From contig CAKRVL010000042.1 in the NCBI GenBank assembly GCA_934408705.1, positions 1 to 20,919 of the forward strand: a stretch of DNA of 20,919 bases, read 5' to 3'. Origin of the DNA: an uncultured Blautia sp. (GTDB lineage: Bacteria > Bacillota > Clostridia > Lachnospirales > Lachnospiraceae). This document shows, in pieces, positions 1 through 6,688 of the stretch. Positions within the stretch are counted from its first letter, which is position 1. The number at the start of each line of letters is the position of its first letter. Both the position numbers and the translations under genes were made by a program. A model generated the notes under the pieces. The model worked only from the letters and a program-made list of their open reading frames with translations. It had not been told where the DNA came from and did not search any database.

Positions 1-47
1 ATATCATGTAAATATATAATCTCTAAAAACTAGTGATTTTACATTAA

Positions 48-72
48 ATAATCTTCGACATGGATAGATTAT
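48..72. repeat. 7-bp inverted repeat upstream of pyrC
   Basis: A perfect 7-base inverted repeat (ATAATCT at 48-54, AGATTAT at 66-72) is separated by 11 bases. No T-run follows it. It could be a weak hairpin at the end of an unseen upstream transcript or an operator. The rest of 1-140 is AT-rich with nothing I can identify. Confidence 0.3.
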
Positions 73-143
73 ATAACTTGCACCTCAAAAAGTCAAGGAT
101 AATTAAATTTGTGTAATAAAAAAATACCACATGAAAAAAAGGC

Positions 144-172
144 TTTATTAAATGTAGGTTTTCGTGTATGAT
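144..172 (+). promoter_or_regulatory. Probable promoter of the pyrCFKD genes
   Basis: A good -10 (TATGAT, 167-172) has only a weak -35 candidate (TTTATT, 144-149) at 17-base spacing. Transcription would start near 179, about 35 bases before the chosen pyrC start. That is too short for a PyrR-type attenuator, and no terminator hairpin is present there. The -10 is convincing and the -35 is not. Confidence 0.4.
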
Positions 173-213
173 AGTTGTGATAAAGTATGTTATACCAGAA
201 GGGAGAGAACCAA

Positions 214-1509
214 ATGGGTATTCTGATTCGAGGCGGACGTGTTGTTGACGCGGCCACCCAGATGGATAAAGTTACAGATGTTTATCTGGATGACGGCGTG
301 ATCCAGGAAGTTGGAGACAAGCTGAAGGTTAAGGATAAGGATGACAGTATTATAGATGCGAAGGGGCTGGTGGTTATGCCCGGTCTTGTGGATCTTCACG
401 TACATTTTCGTGATCCGGGACAGACTGAGAAGGAAGATATCGAAAGCGGCTCTCATGCAGCTGCAAGAGGCGGTGTGACTACAGCAGTGGCAATGCCAAA
501 TACCGCTCCGGTAATTGACAGCCCTGATCGTGCAAATTATGTGAAAAATAAGGCTGCGCAGGTATCACCGATCCATGTGCTTCAGGCAGGAGCTATGACG
601 AAGGGTGAGCTTGGAGAAGAGCTTTCCGATATAGCAGGTATGGCTGCGGCCGGAGTTCCGGCTCTTTCTGAAGACGGCAAGTCCGTTATGAAGGCAAGTC
701 TTTGCAAGAAAGCTATGGAAGAAGCGGTAAAAGCAGGCCTTCCTATTTTAGACCACTGTGAGGATATGACTCTTCGCGGAAATGGTTGTATGAATGATGA
801 TGAGAATGCGAAACGCCTTGGCCTTCCTGGAATTTGTAATTCCACTGAGGATACCATTGCAGCAAGAGATTCTCTTCTTGCCATTGAGACAGGGGCGAAG
901 CTGCATCTCTGCCATTGCTCTACCAGAGGCGTTGCCATTATGATGAAAATGTTACAGGCAGAAGGCATTGAAAATGTAACAGCCGAGGTCTGCCCTCATC
1001 ATTTTATTCTCACATCCGATGATATCGAAAGAGACGATCCCAATTACAAAATGAATCCTCCTCTTCGTACCAGGAAGGATGTGGATGCACTGATCGAAGG
1101 CCTGAAGGAAGGTTATATCCAGGTAATCAGTACAGACCATGCTCCCCATACCCAGAAGGATAAATCCGGTTCCATGCGTACAGCAGCATTTGGAATCGTA
1201 GGAATTGAGACCAGCTTTGCACTTAGCTATACAGCTCTTGTGGAAACAGGAATCCTGACTCTTTCCCAGCTTGTGGAGAAGATGAGCTATAATCCGGCTC
1301 AGATTCTGAACCTGTCATGTGGAACTATTCAGAAGGGACATCCTGCAGATGTGGTGATCGCAGACATTAATAAGTCATACACGATTCGCAAGGCAGATTT
1401 TGTTTCCAAGGGTAAGAATACACCTTTTGAAGGCAAAGAAGTGAAGGGTAAGATCCTGTACACTATCTGTGATGGCAAGCTTGTATACAAGGATTCAGCA
1501 GTAAAATAA
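214..1509 (+). CDS. pyrC: Dihydroorotase (type I, metal dependent)
   Basis: Catalyses reversible cyclisation of N-carbamoyl-aspartate to dihydroorotate, step 3 of UMP synthesis, in the cytoplasm. The 431-residue length is normal for bacterial type I dihydroorotase. The metal ligands are all visible in order: the HVH pair at H62 and H64 (followed by FRDPG), D154 in SEDGK, H181 in LDHCED, H234 in CHCSTRG, and the catalytic D308 in STDHAPH. An ATG at 187 would add nine residues. I chose 214 because GGGAGA at 201-206 lies 7 bases upstream and because MGILIRGG is a typical family start. It is the first of four closely spaced pyr genes. Aspartate transcarbamoylase and carbamoyl-phosphate synthase genes are not in view. 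Confidence 0.96.
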   Translation: MGILIRGGRVVDAATQMDKVTDVYLDDGVIQEVGDKLKVKDKDDSIIDAKGLVVMPGLVDLHVHFRDPGQTEKEDIESGSHAAARGGVTTAVAMPNTAPVIDSPDRANYVKNKAAQVSPIHVLQAGAMTKGELGEELSDIAGMAAAGVPALSEDGKSVMKASLCKKAMEEAVKAGLPILDHCEDMTLRGNGCMNDDENAKRLGLPGICNSTEDTIAARDSLLAIETGAKLHLCHCSTRGVAIMMKMLQAEGIENVTAEVCPHHFILTSDDIERDDPNYKMNPPLRTRKDVDALIEGLKEGYIQVISTDHAPHTQKDKSGSMRTAAFGIVGIETSFALSYTALVETGILTLSQLVEKMSYNPAQILNLSCGTIQKGHPADVVIADINKSYTIRKADFVSKGKNTPFEGKEVKGKILYTICDGKLVYKDSAVK

Positions 1510-1539
1510 ATTATAACTATAATTCAGGAGGAAACATCC

Positions 1540-2466
1540 ATGATCAATAAACTTATTACCAACATCAAAAAAACAGGAGCACCTATCGTAGTGGGACTGG
1601 ATCCAATGCTGAACTACATTCCGAAGCATATTCAGGATGCAGCTTTCAAGGAGTTCGGTGAGACATTAGAGGGAGCAGCAGAGGCAATCTGGCAGTATAA
1701 CAAAGGCATTGTAGATGCTACATATGACCTGATCCCGGCTGTAAAGCCACAGATCGCTATGTATGAGCAGTTTGGAATTCCGGGACTTGCCGCTTATAAG
1801 CGTACTGTTGATTACTGTAAGGAAAAAGGTCTTGTAGTGATCGGAGATATTAAACGTGGCGATATAGGTTCCACATCTGCAGCATATGCTACAGGACATC
1901 TTGGAAAAATCCAGGTAGGAAGCAAGACATATGTACCGTTTGATGAGGATTTTGCAACCGTGAACCCATACCTTGGAACAGACGGTGTGAAGCCATTTAT
2001 GGATGTGTGCAGGGAAGAGAAAAGAGGAATTTTCGTATTAGTTAAAACATCTAATCCATCCAGTGGAGAATTCCAGGACAGAATTATTGAGGGACGTCCT
2101 CTTTATGAGTGGGTTGGTGAGAAGGTTGCCCAGTGGGGTGATGAGCTTATGGGTGATGACTACAGCTATGTAGGTGCTGTTGTAGGTGCTACTTATCCGG
2201 AAATGGGCAAGGTGTTAAGAAAGCTTATGCCGAAGACCTTTATTCTGGTACCGGGATATGGTGCACAGGGCGGCAAGGGTGCTGATCTTGTACATTTCTT
2301 TAACAAAGATGGTCTTGGTGCAATCGTAAACTCCTCCAGAGGAATCATTGCAGCTTACAAGCAGGATAAATATTCACAGTTTGGTGAGGCTAACTATGCA
2401 GATGCTTCCCGTCAGGCAGTAAAGGATATGATCCTGGACATCAGCACTGCTCTCGAGAACCGCTAG
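1540..2466 (+). CDS. pyrF: Orotidine 5'-phosphate decarboxylase (type 2)
   Basis: Converts OMP to UMP and CO2, the last step of the pathway. The signature DIKRGDIGST lies at residues 103-112, with the catalytic Asp-Lys-x-x-Asp set at D103, K105 and D108. The C-terminal phosphate-binding stretch reads VPGYGAQGG and then NSSRGI. At 308 residues it belongs to the longer 'type 2' subfamily rather than the roughly 240-residue E. coli/B. subtilis type. AGGAGG at 1526-1531 gives 8-base spacing to the ATG. It lies 30 bases after pyrC, and its stop codon is embedded in the ribosome binding site of pyrK, so the two are very likely cotranscribed. Confidence 0.96.
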   Translation: MINKLITNIKKTGAPIVVGLDPMLNYIPKHIQDAAFKEFGETLEGAAEAIWQYNKGIVDATYDLIPAVKPQIAMYEQFGIPGLAAYKRTVDYCKEKGLVVIGDIKRGDIGSTSAAYATGHLGKIQVGSKTYVPFDEDFATVNPYLGTDGVKPFMDVCREEKRGIFVLVKTSNPSSGEFQDRIIEGRPLYEWVGEKVAQWGDELMGDDYSYVGAVVGATYPEMGKVLRKLMPKTFILVPGYGAQGGKGADLVHFFNKDGLGAIVNSSRGIIAAYKQDKYSQFGEANYADASRQAVKDMILDISTALENR

Positions 2467-2476
2467 GAGGAAGAAA

Positions 2477-3259
2477 ATGGGCACAAAGGTAAAAGAAACC
2501 TGTACTATTATCAGTCAGGAATGTATCGGAAAAGATATTTACAGTATGTGGCTTCAGACAAAGACAATTGCAGGAAATGCTAAGCCGGGACAGTTTGTTT
2601 CTGTTTATACACAGGATGGTGGCAAGCTGCTTCCTCGTCCTATCAGTCTTTGTGAGATCGACAGGGAAAAGGGAGCACTTCGCCTTGTTTACCGAGTGAC
2701 TGGTCCTAAGACCGGTACAGAGGGCTTTTCCAGGCTGACTGCAGGAGATCAGCTTGAGCTTCTCGGACCTCTTGGAAATGGTTTTCCTATGGAAGAGGCA
2801 GCTGGCAAAAAGGTATTCCTTATGGGTGGTGGAATTGGTGTGCCGCCTATGCTTGAGACAATGAAGCAGTTGAATGCTGAGAAAATAGCAGTTCTTGGAT
2901 ATCGTGATGAACTGTTTTTAGAAGATGAATTTAGTAAAAACGGCAAGGTATATATTGCGACAGAGGATGGTTCTGCCGGAACTAAAGGAAATGTTATGGA
3001 TGCCATCCATGAGAATGGCCTGGAGGCAGATGTGATCTTTGCCTGTGGACCTAAGCCTATGCTTCGTGCAATCAAGGCATATGCTCTTGAAAAGGGAATC
3101 CCCTGTTGGATTTCCATGGAAGAACGTATGGCATGTGGAATTGGTGCCTGTCTTGGATGCGTGTGCCAGTCCACAGAGGTTGATGATCATTCTCATGTAC
3201 ACAATAAGCGTGTGTGTAAAGACGGTCCGGTGTTCAGAAGTACGGAGGTAGAATTATGA
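2477..3259 (+). CDS. pyrK: Dihydroorotate dehydrogenase B, electron-transfer subunit
   Basis: FAD and [2Fe-2S] protein that passes electrons from PyrD to NAD+. It has a ferredoxin-reductase-like layout. The FAD-binding RPISL is at 54-58. The nucleotide-binding GGGIGVPP is at 117-124, and the CGPKPML motif is at 190-196. The C-terminal iron-sulfur cysteines are C220, C225, C228 and C247 (CX4CX2C and a distal Cys), and there is an additional C230. Length is 260 residues, normal for the family. The ribosome binding site TAGGAGG (2464-2470) begins with the pyrF stop codon, and the last four bases overlap pyrD (ATGA). This suggests coupled translation of the two subunits, which act as a heterotetramer. 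Confidence 0.96.
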   Translation: MGTKVKETCTIISQECIGKDIYSMWLQTKTIAGNAKPGQFVSVYTQDGGKLLPRPISLCEIDREKGALRLVYRVTGPKTGTEGFSRLTAGDQLELLGPLGNGFPMEEAAGKKVFLMGGGIGVPPMLETMKQLNAEKIAVLGYRDELFLEDEFSKNGKVYIATEDGSAGTKGNVMDAIHENGLEADVIFACGPKPMLRAIKAYALEKGIPCWISMEERMACGIGACLGCVCQSTEVDDHSHVHNKRVCKDGPVFRSTEVEL

Positions 3260-4161
3260 GCAATATGAGCGTAAATCTTGCGGGAGTTACACTTAAGAAC
3301 CCGGTAATGACTGCTTCCGGAACTTTTGGTTCCGGTGCGGAATACAGTGAATTTGTAGATTTGAATAACCTTGGAGCAGTAGTAACAAAGGGCGTGGCAA
3401 ATGTGCCGTGGTCAGGTAATCCTACTCCCCGCGTTGCCGAGACAACAGGCGGTATGTTGAATGCTATTGGTCTTCAGAATCCTGGAATCGATGTTTTCTG
3501 TGAGAGAGACATTCCTTTTTTGAAGAAGTATGATACCAAAATTATTGTAAATGTGTGCGGAAGAACCACAGAGGATTACTGCGAAGTTGTTGAACGTCTG
3601 GCAAATGAGCCTGTAGATATGCTGGAGATCAATGTATCCTGCCCAAATGTAAAAGAGGGTGGAATTGCCTTTGGTCAGAATCCTAAGGCGTTGGAGGCTA
3701 TCACAAAGGAAGTAAAAAAATATGCCAGACAGCCGGTCATTATGAAGCTGAGCCCTAATGTAACAGACATCACTGAGATGGCCCGGGCAGCAGAGGCAGG
3801 TGGTGCAGATGTGGTTTCCCTGATCAATACTATTACCGGAATGAAGATCGATATCAATCGCAGGACATTTGCCCTTGCAAATAAAACCGGCGGAATGTCC
3901 GGTCCGGCAGTGAAGCCTGTGGCAGTACGTATGGTTTACCAGGTTGCAAATGCTGTGAAGATTCCGATCATCGGAATGGGCGGAATCGCAAGTGCAGAGG
4001 ATGCTCTTGAATTTATTATGGCAGGTGCAACAGCAGTATCTGTGGGAACAGCAAACTTTATCAATCCTTACACCACCCAGGAGGTTGTGGATGGTATGGC
4101 TGCATTCCTTGAGAGACAGAAGGTAGAAGATATTAATGAACTGATCGGTTGTGTTTTATAA
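3256..4161 (+). CDS. pyrD: Dihydroorotate dehydrogenase B, catalytic subunit (class 1B)
   Basis: FMN protein oxidising dihydroorotate to orotate, using NAD+ through PyrK. The class 1B active-site base is C129, in NVSCPNV. Class 2 membrane enzymes carry serine there, so this and the adjacent pyrK fix the subclass. The N-terminal substrate and FMN region contains TASGTFG and NAIGLQNPG. The C-terminal FMN phosphate region contains GMGGI. Length is 301 residues. The start overlaps the pyrK stop by four bases, with GGAGG at 3244-3248. An in-frame ATG three codons later is possible but is farther from the ribosome binding site. The transcript may continue into pyrE, because no clear terminator follows. 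Confidence 0.96.
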   Translation: MSNMSVNLAGVTLKNPVMTASGTFGSGAEYSEFVDLNNLGAVVTKGVANVPWSGNPTPRVAETTGGMLNAIGLQNPGIDVFCERDIPFLKKYDTKIIVNVCGRTTEDYCEVVERLANEPVDMLEINVSCPNVKEGGIAFGQNPKALEAITKEVKKYARQPVIMKLSPNVTDITEMARAAEAGGADVVSLINTITGMKIDINRRTFALANKTGGMSGPAVKPVAVRMVYQVANAVKIPIIGMGGIASAEDALEFIMAGATAVSVGTANFINPYTTQEVVDGMAAFLERQKVEDINELIGCVL

Positions 4162-4191
4162 AACAGAAATTATGGCCTTGGAAAAGAGTTT

Positions 4192-4220
4192 TTGACCATA
4201 CCCTGATTTTGTGATACTAT
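4192..4220 (+). promoter_or_regulatory. Promoter for pyrE (extended -10)
   Basis: TTGACC (4192-4197) and TACTAT (4215-4220) are 17 bases apart. A TG at 4212-4213, one base before the -10, makes an extended -10 element. The predicted start is near 4227, giving pyrE a leader of about 85 bases independent of the upstream pyr genes. Confidence 0.65.
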
Positions 4221-4232
4221 AGAAGAAATATG

Positions 4233-4271
4233 CAGTGTATCCTGTCTTTTGCAGAGAGGATACCTGCACTG
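4233..4271 (+). other. Hairpin in the pyrE leader
   Basis: CAGTG (4233-4237) pairs with CACTG (4267-4271), and TATCCT (4238-4243) pairs with AGGATA (4257-4262). A 4-base bulge on the 3' side separates the two helices. This 11-bp structure would sit at the very 5' end of the predicted pyrE transcript. There is no U-run, so it is not a terminator. It could protect the 5' end or act in regulation. Confidence 0.5.
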
Positions 4272-4310
4272 ATAAAATAAAGACACAGCCCTTATAACAG
4301 GAGGATAAAG

Positions 4311-4985
4311 ATGGAACAGTATAAACAGGAATTTATTGAGTTTATGATCGATTGCAATGTGCTTAAATTTGGAGACTTTACAACCAAATCCGGAAGAAAA
4401 ACTCCGTTTTTTGTAAATACAGGTTTTTATCGTACAGGAGCACAGCTCAGAAGATTGGGACAGTACTATGCGAAGGCAATTGAGAGCAAATTTGGTCTGG
4501 ATTTCGACGTGCTTTTCGGACCTGCATATAAGGGAATCCCACTGACAGTTGCTGCTACAATGGCAATCAGCGAAGAATATGGCAAGGATATCCGTTACTG
4601 CTCTAACCGTAAAGAGGTAAAGGATCACGGAGATAAGGGAATCCTTCTTGGAAGCCCGATGGGAGACGGAGATAAGGTTGTGATCATCGAGGATGTTACT
4701 ACTGCAGGAACATCTATTCAGGAGACTCTGCCTATCATTAAAGCACAGGGTGATGTATCCCCTATCGGTCTTGTTGTATCTGTAGACCGTATGGAGCGCG
4801 GCCAGGGAACAAAGAGTGCATTAAAAGAAATCGAAGAGAAATATGGTTTGCAGACAACTGCCATTGTAACCATGGCAGAGGTAGTAGAGCATCTCTATAA
4901 TAAAGAATATAAAGGCAAAGTTATCATCGATGATACCTTAAAGGCTGCTATTGATGCATACTACGAGCAGTATGGTGCAGAATAA
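4311..4985 (+). CDS. pyrE: Orotate phosphoribosyltransferase
   Basis: Joins orotate and PRPP to give OMP, the step before PyrF. The PRPP-binding signature is at about 123-136 (VVIIEDVTTAGTS). The flexible catalytic loop NRKEVKDHG is at 99-107. An N-terminal SGRKTPFF (27-34) and FGPAYKGIPL complete the type I phosphoribosyltransferase pattern. Length is 224 residues, typical. ACAGGAGGA ends 6-7 bases before the ATG. It has its own promoter and leader hairpin, unlike the packed pyrCFKD genes. That may allow pyrE to be made when those are repressed, for instance for orotate salvage (inference). Confidence 0.95.
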   Translation: MEQYKQEFIEFMIDCNVLKFGDFTTKSGRKTPFFVNTGFYRTGAQLRRLGQYYAKAIESKFGLDFDVLFGPAYKGIPLTVAATMAISEEYGKDIRYCSNRKEVKDHGDKGILLGSPMGDGDKVVIIEDVTTAGTSIQETLPIIKAQGDVSPIGLVVSVDRMERGQGTKSALKEIEEKYGLQTTAIVTMAEVVEHLYNKEYKGKVIIDDTLKAAIDAYYEQYGAE

Positions 4986-5003
4986 TCCCAGGGCTTTGAA
5001 GAG

Positions 5004-5017
5004 CGCTGACAGCAGCG
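5004..5017 (+). other. Small hairpin between pyrE and the 50-aa gene
   Basis: CGCTG and CAGCG pair perfectly around an ACAG loop. There is no T-run, so it is not a terminator. It precedes the ribosome binding site of the next gene by 9 bases. Confidence 0.3.
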
Positions 5018-5040
5018 AATTGTAAAAGGAGGAAATGCTG

Positions 5041-5193
5041 ATGAGCGAAAGGCTTTATAAGATTATATCAGGCGTGGGAGCCGGAAGTATTGCACTTGGG
5101 ATCATCACACTGGTAACTGGTGTGACAACCGGTATTCTCATGATCGTGAACGGAGCCAGACTTCTGAAGGGCAAATCCGATATGATGATTTAA
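5041..5193 (+). CDS. Small membrane protein, 50 aa
   Basis: A 50-residue frame beginning MSERLYKIIS and ending LLKGKSDMMI. Residues from about 9 to 37 are hydrophobic and rich in Gly, Thr, Ile and Val, enough for one or two membrane segments. A basic end (ARLLKGK) follows, which suggests a cytoplasmic C terminus. AAGGAGG at 5026-5032 lies 8 bases before the ATG, a strong argument that it is translated. It sits 55 bases after pyrE with no terminator between, and the next gene's ribosome binding site overlaps its stop. I do not recognise a function. The real-gene call rests on the ribosome binding site, composition and tight packing. Confidence 0.75.
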   Translation: MSERLYKIISGVGAGSIALGIITLVTGVTTGILMIVNGARLLKGKSDMMI

Positions 5194-5205
5194 GGGGATA
5201 TTTTT

Positions 5206-5676
5206 TTGAAAAAGGAAACGAAAGCTTTGATCCGCCATATGGGAGTCCTGTTATTCGTTGTTTATGTGATACTTCTGATCTATTTTCTGTTTTTTGCAGA
5301 GGAATATGGCAGAGTGGCGCAGGCTGAGCAGGTGTATAGGTACAATCTGGTGCCTTTTGTGGAGATCAGAAGGTTCTGGAAATATCGGGAGCAGCTGGGA
5401 ATGTTTGCAGTATTTTCCAATATTTTCGGAAACGTGATAGGTTTCCTACCTTTCGGGTTTATCCTTCCGGTTATTTTCAGAAGAATGAACAATGGTTTCC
5501 TTATCTGCATATCAGGATTTATTCTGAGTCTGACTGTGGAAGTGATTCAGCTTGTCACGAAGGTCGGATGCTTTGATGTGGATGATATGATATTGAACAC
5601 CCTGGGGGCAGCCTTGGGGTATGTTCTTTTTCTTATCTGTAATCATATTTGGCGGTGTCTGCGCAGGCAGAAGTGA
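5206..5676 (+). CDS. VanZ-like integral membrane protein
   Basis: A 156-residue protein with a hydrophobic N-terminal segment (about 12-29) and three further membrane segments toward the C terminus. It carries the VanZ-family pattern: an N-x-x-GN-x-x-x-F-x-P-x-G block (FGNVIGFLPFG) and then EVIQL followed by FDVDDMILNTLG. VanZ itself gives low-level teicoplanin resistance in enterococci, but most chromosomal relatives have no proven role, and resistance should not be assumed. The start is TTG at 5206. AAGGGGA (5192-5198), overlapping the preceding stop codon, lies 7 bases upstream, and no ATG fits as well. The 104-aa gene follows after 22 bases. Confidence 0.85.
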   Translation: MKKETKALIRHMGVLLFVVYVILLIYFLFFAEEYGRVAQAEQVYRYNLVPFVEIRRFWKYREQLGMFAVFSNIFGNVIGFLPFGFILPVIFRRMNNGFLICISGFILSLTVEVIQLVTKVGCFDVDDMILNTLGAALGYVLFLICNHIWRCLRRQK

Positions 5677-5698
5677 CCGTTTAGGAGAAGATTCCATT

Positions 5699-6013
5699 AT
5701 GGCAAGAAGATATAGATATTCATTTACAAAGAAAAAAGAAGCAAAAAAAGGGAAGCTGTCTGCCAGTTTGGCGGCAGCGTCCTTTTTGTTGTTTATAACG
5801 GCTATTATCCTGGCATATTTTTTGGATAGCAGCCTTGGATTTATTGTGGGAGGAGTGAGCCTGTTCGCCACACTTCTTTCAATATATGGGTTTATTATGG
5901 GACTGCTCAGCTTTTCAGAGGAGGGCAGAAGCCATAAGACAAGTATTATAGGCTCTATGACTAATGGGCTGATCCTGGTCGTGTGGATCGGGGTATATCT
6001 GACGGGATTATAG
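5699..6013 (+). CDS. Small membrane protein, 104 aa, unknown function
   Basis: Begins MARRYRYSFTKKKEAKKGK, a strongly basic cytoplasmic head of about 19 residues. Three hydrophobic segments follow, roughly at 23-42, 45-67 and 84-103, with a short acidic/basic loop (SEEGRSHK) between the last two. The open frame extends upstream into the VanZ-like gene. I chose the ATG at 5699 because AGGAG at 5683-5687 precedes it and because the upstream codons overlap the end of the VanZ-like gene. It has the look of the small membrane proteins common in Lachnospiraceae genomes. I cannot assign a function. It lies 14 bases before the HD-domain gene, so the two are probably cotranscribed. Confidence 0.78.
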   Translation: MARRYRYSFTKKKEAKKGKLSASLAAASFLLFITAIILAYFLDSSLGFIVGGVSLFATLLSIYGFIMGLLSFSEEGRSHKTSIIGSMTNGLILVVWIGVYLTGL

Positions 6014-6027
6014 AAAGGAAGATTACT

Positions 6028-6633
6028 ATGGATGAGCGTTTGAAAAAACAGTTGGATTTCATCCTGGAAGTGGATAAAGTAAAAAATATTATGCGTCAGA
6101 CCTATCTGGCAGATGGGAAACGTAAGGAAAATGACGCAGAGCATTCCTGGCACCTGGCACTTATGGCTGTGCTTCTGAAGGAATATGCGCCGGAGGAGGT
6201 TGATCTTTCCAAGGTTATTCCTATGGTTCTGATCCATGATCTGGTGGAAATTGATGCAGGAGATACCTATGCGTATGATGCTGCAGGCGCGGCTACTCAG
6301 CATGACAGAGAGCAGGTGGCTGCACAGCGGATCTACGGACTTCTTCCGGAGGATCAGGGAAAATGGCTGCGGAGTTTGTGGGAAGAGTTCGAGGCTTACG
6401 AGACACCAGAAGCAAAATATGCGCACATGCTGGATAACAGCCAGCCATTATTCCTTAATGATGCTACAGATGGGACCAGCTGGGTGGAGCACAATGTAAA
6501 GAAAAGTCAGATTTATAAGCGAAACCGCCGTACCGGCGAAGGTGCGCCGAAGGTATGGGAATATATGCAGGAGCTGATCGATAAGCATGTGGAAAAGGGA
6601 CATGTGATAGATGATATGTCAGAAGAAAAATAA
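6028..6633 (+). CDS. HD-domain phosphohydrolase (YfbR / 5'-nucleotidase-like)
   Basis: A 201-residue single-domain HD hydrolase. The metal-binding set is H39 (in AEHSWH), H70-D71 (in IHDLVEIDAGD) and D136 (in HMLDN). This spacing is that of YfbR-like enzymes, which remove phosphate from deoxynucleoside 5'-monophosphates. E74 and D77, close to the second motif, are also as in that group. The start is ATG 6028, with AAAGGAAG just upstream. A longer frame from 5983 overlaps the previous gene and lacks a ribosome binding site. Nucleotidase activity would fit the nearby nucleotide genes, but substrate is inferred from family only. Other HD_3 proteins have no defined substrate. Confidence 0.85.
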   Translation: MDERLKKQLDFILEVDKVKNIMRQTYLADGKRKENDAEHSWHLALMAVLLKEYAPEEVDLSKVIPMVLIHDLVEIDAGDTYAYDAAGAATQHDREQVAAQRIYGLLPEDQGKWLRSLWEEFEAYETPEAKYAHMLDNSQPLFLNDATDGTSWVEHNVKKSQIYKRNRRTGEGAPKVWEYMQELIDKHVEKGHVIDDMSEEK

Positions 6634-6635
6634 AC

Positions 6636-6655
6636 GGGACATAAGTCTCTTTTTT
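6636..6655 (+). terminator. Possible weak terminator after the HD-domain gene
   Basis: GGGAC (6636-6640), an ATAA loop, then GTCTC (6645-6649) with one G-U pair, followed by six T residues (6650-6655). The stem is only 5 bp, so termination would be partial. Confidence 0.4.
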
Positions 6656-6688
6656 GATAGAAATTGAATAAGAAAGAGAGGAAAAAGA

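Noticed and set aside
144..213. PyrR-type attenuator before pyrC
   Set aside because: The leader is about 35 bases, with no terminator hairpin and no conserved PyrR-binding loop.
4170..4628. Open frame of 152 codons on the - strand across the start of pyrE
   Set aside because: It is antisense to pyrE and its promoter, codes for a low-complexity Cys/Ser/Leu mix typical of a shadow frame, and has no homology I recognise.
5206..5676. Glycopeptide resistance gene vanZ
   Set aside because: Only the family pattern is present. There is no van cluster context, and chromosomal VanZ-like proteins are common without a resistance role.
5512..6426. Open frame of 304 codons on the - strand
   Set aside because: It crosses parts of three convincing + strand genes with ribosome binding sites and a composition unlike a real protein, so it is a shadow frame.
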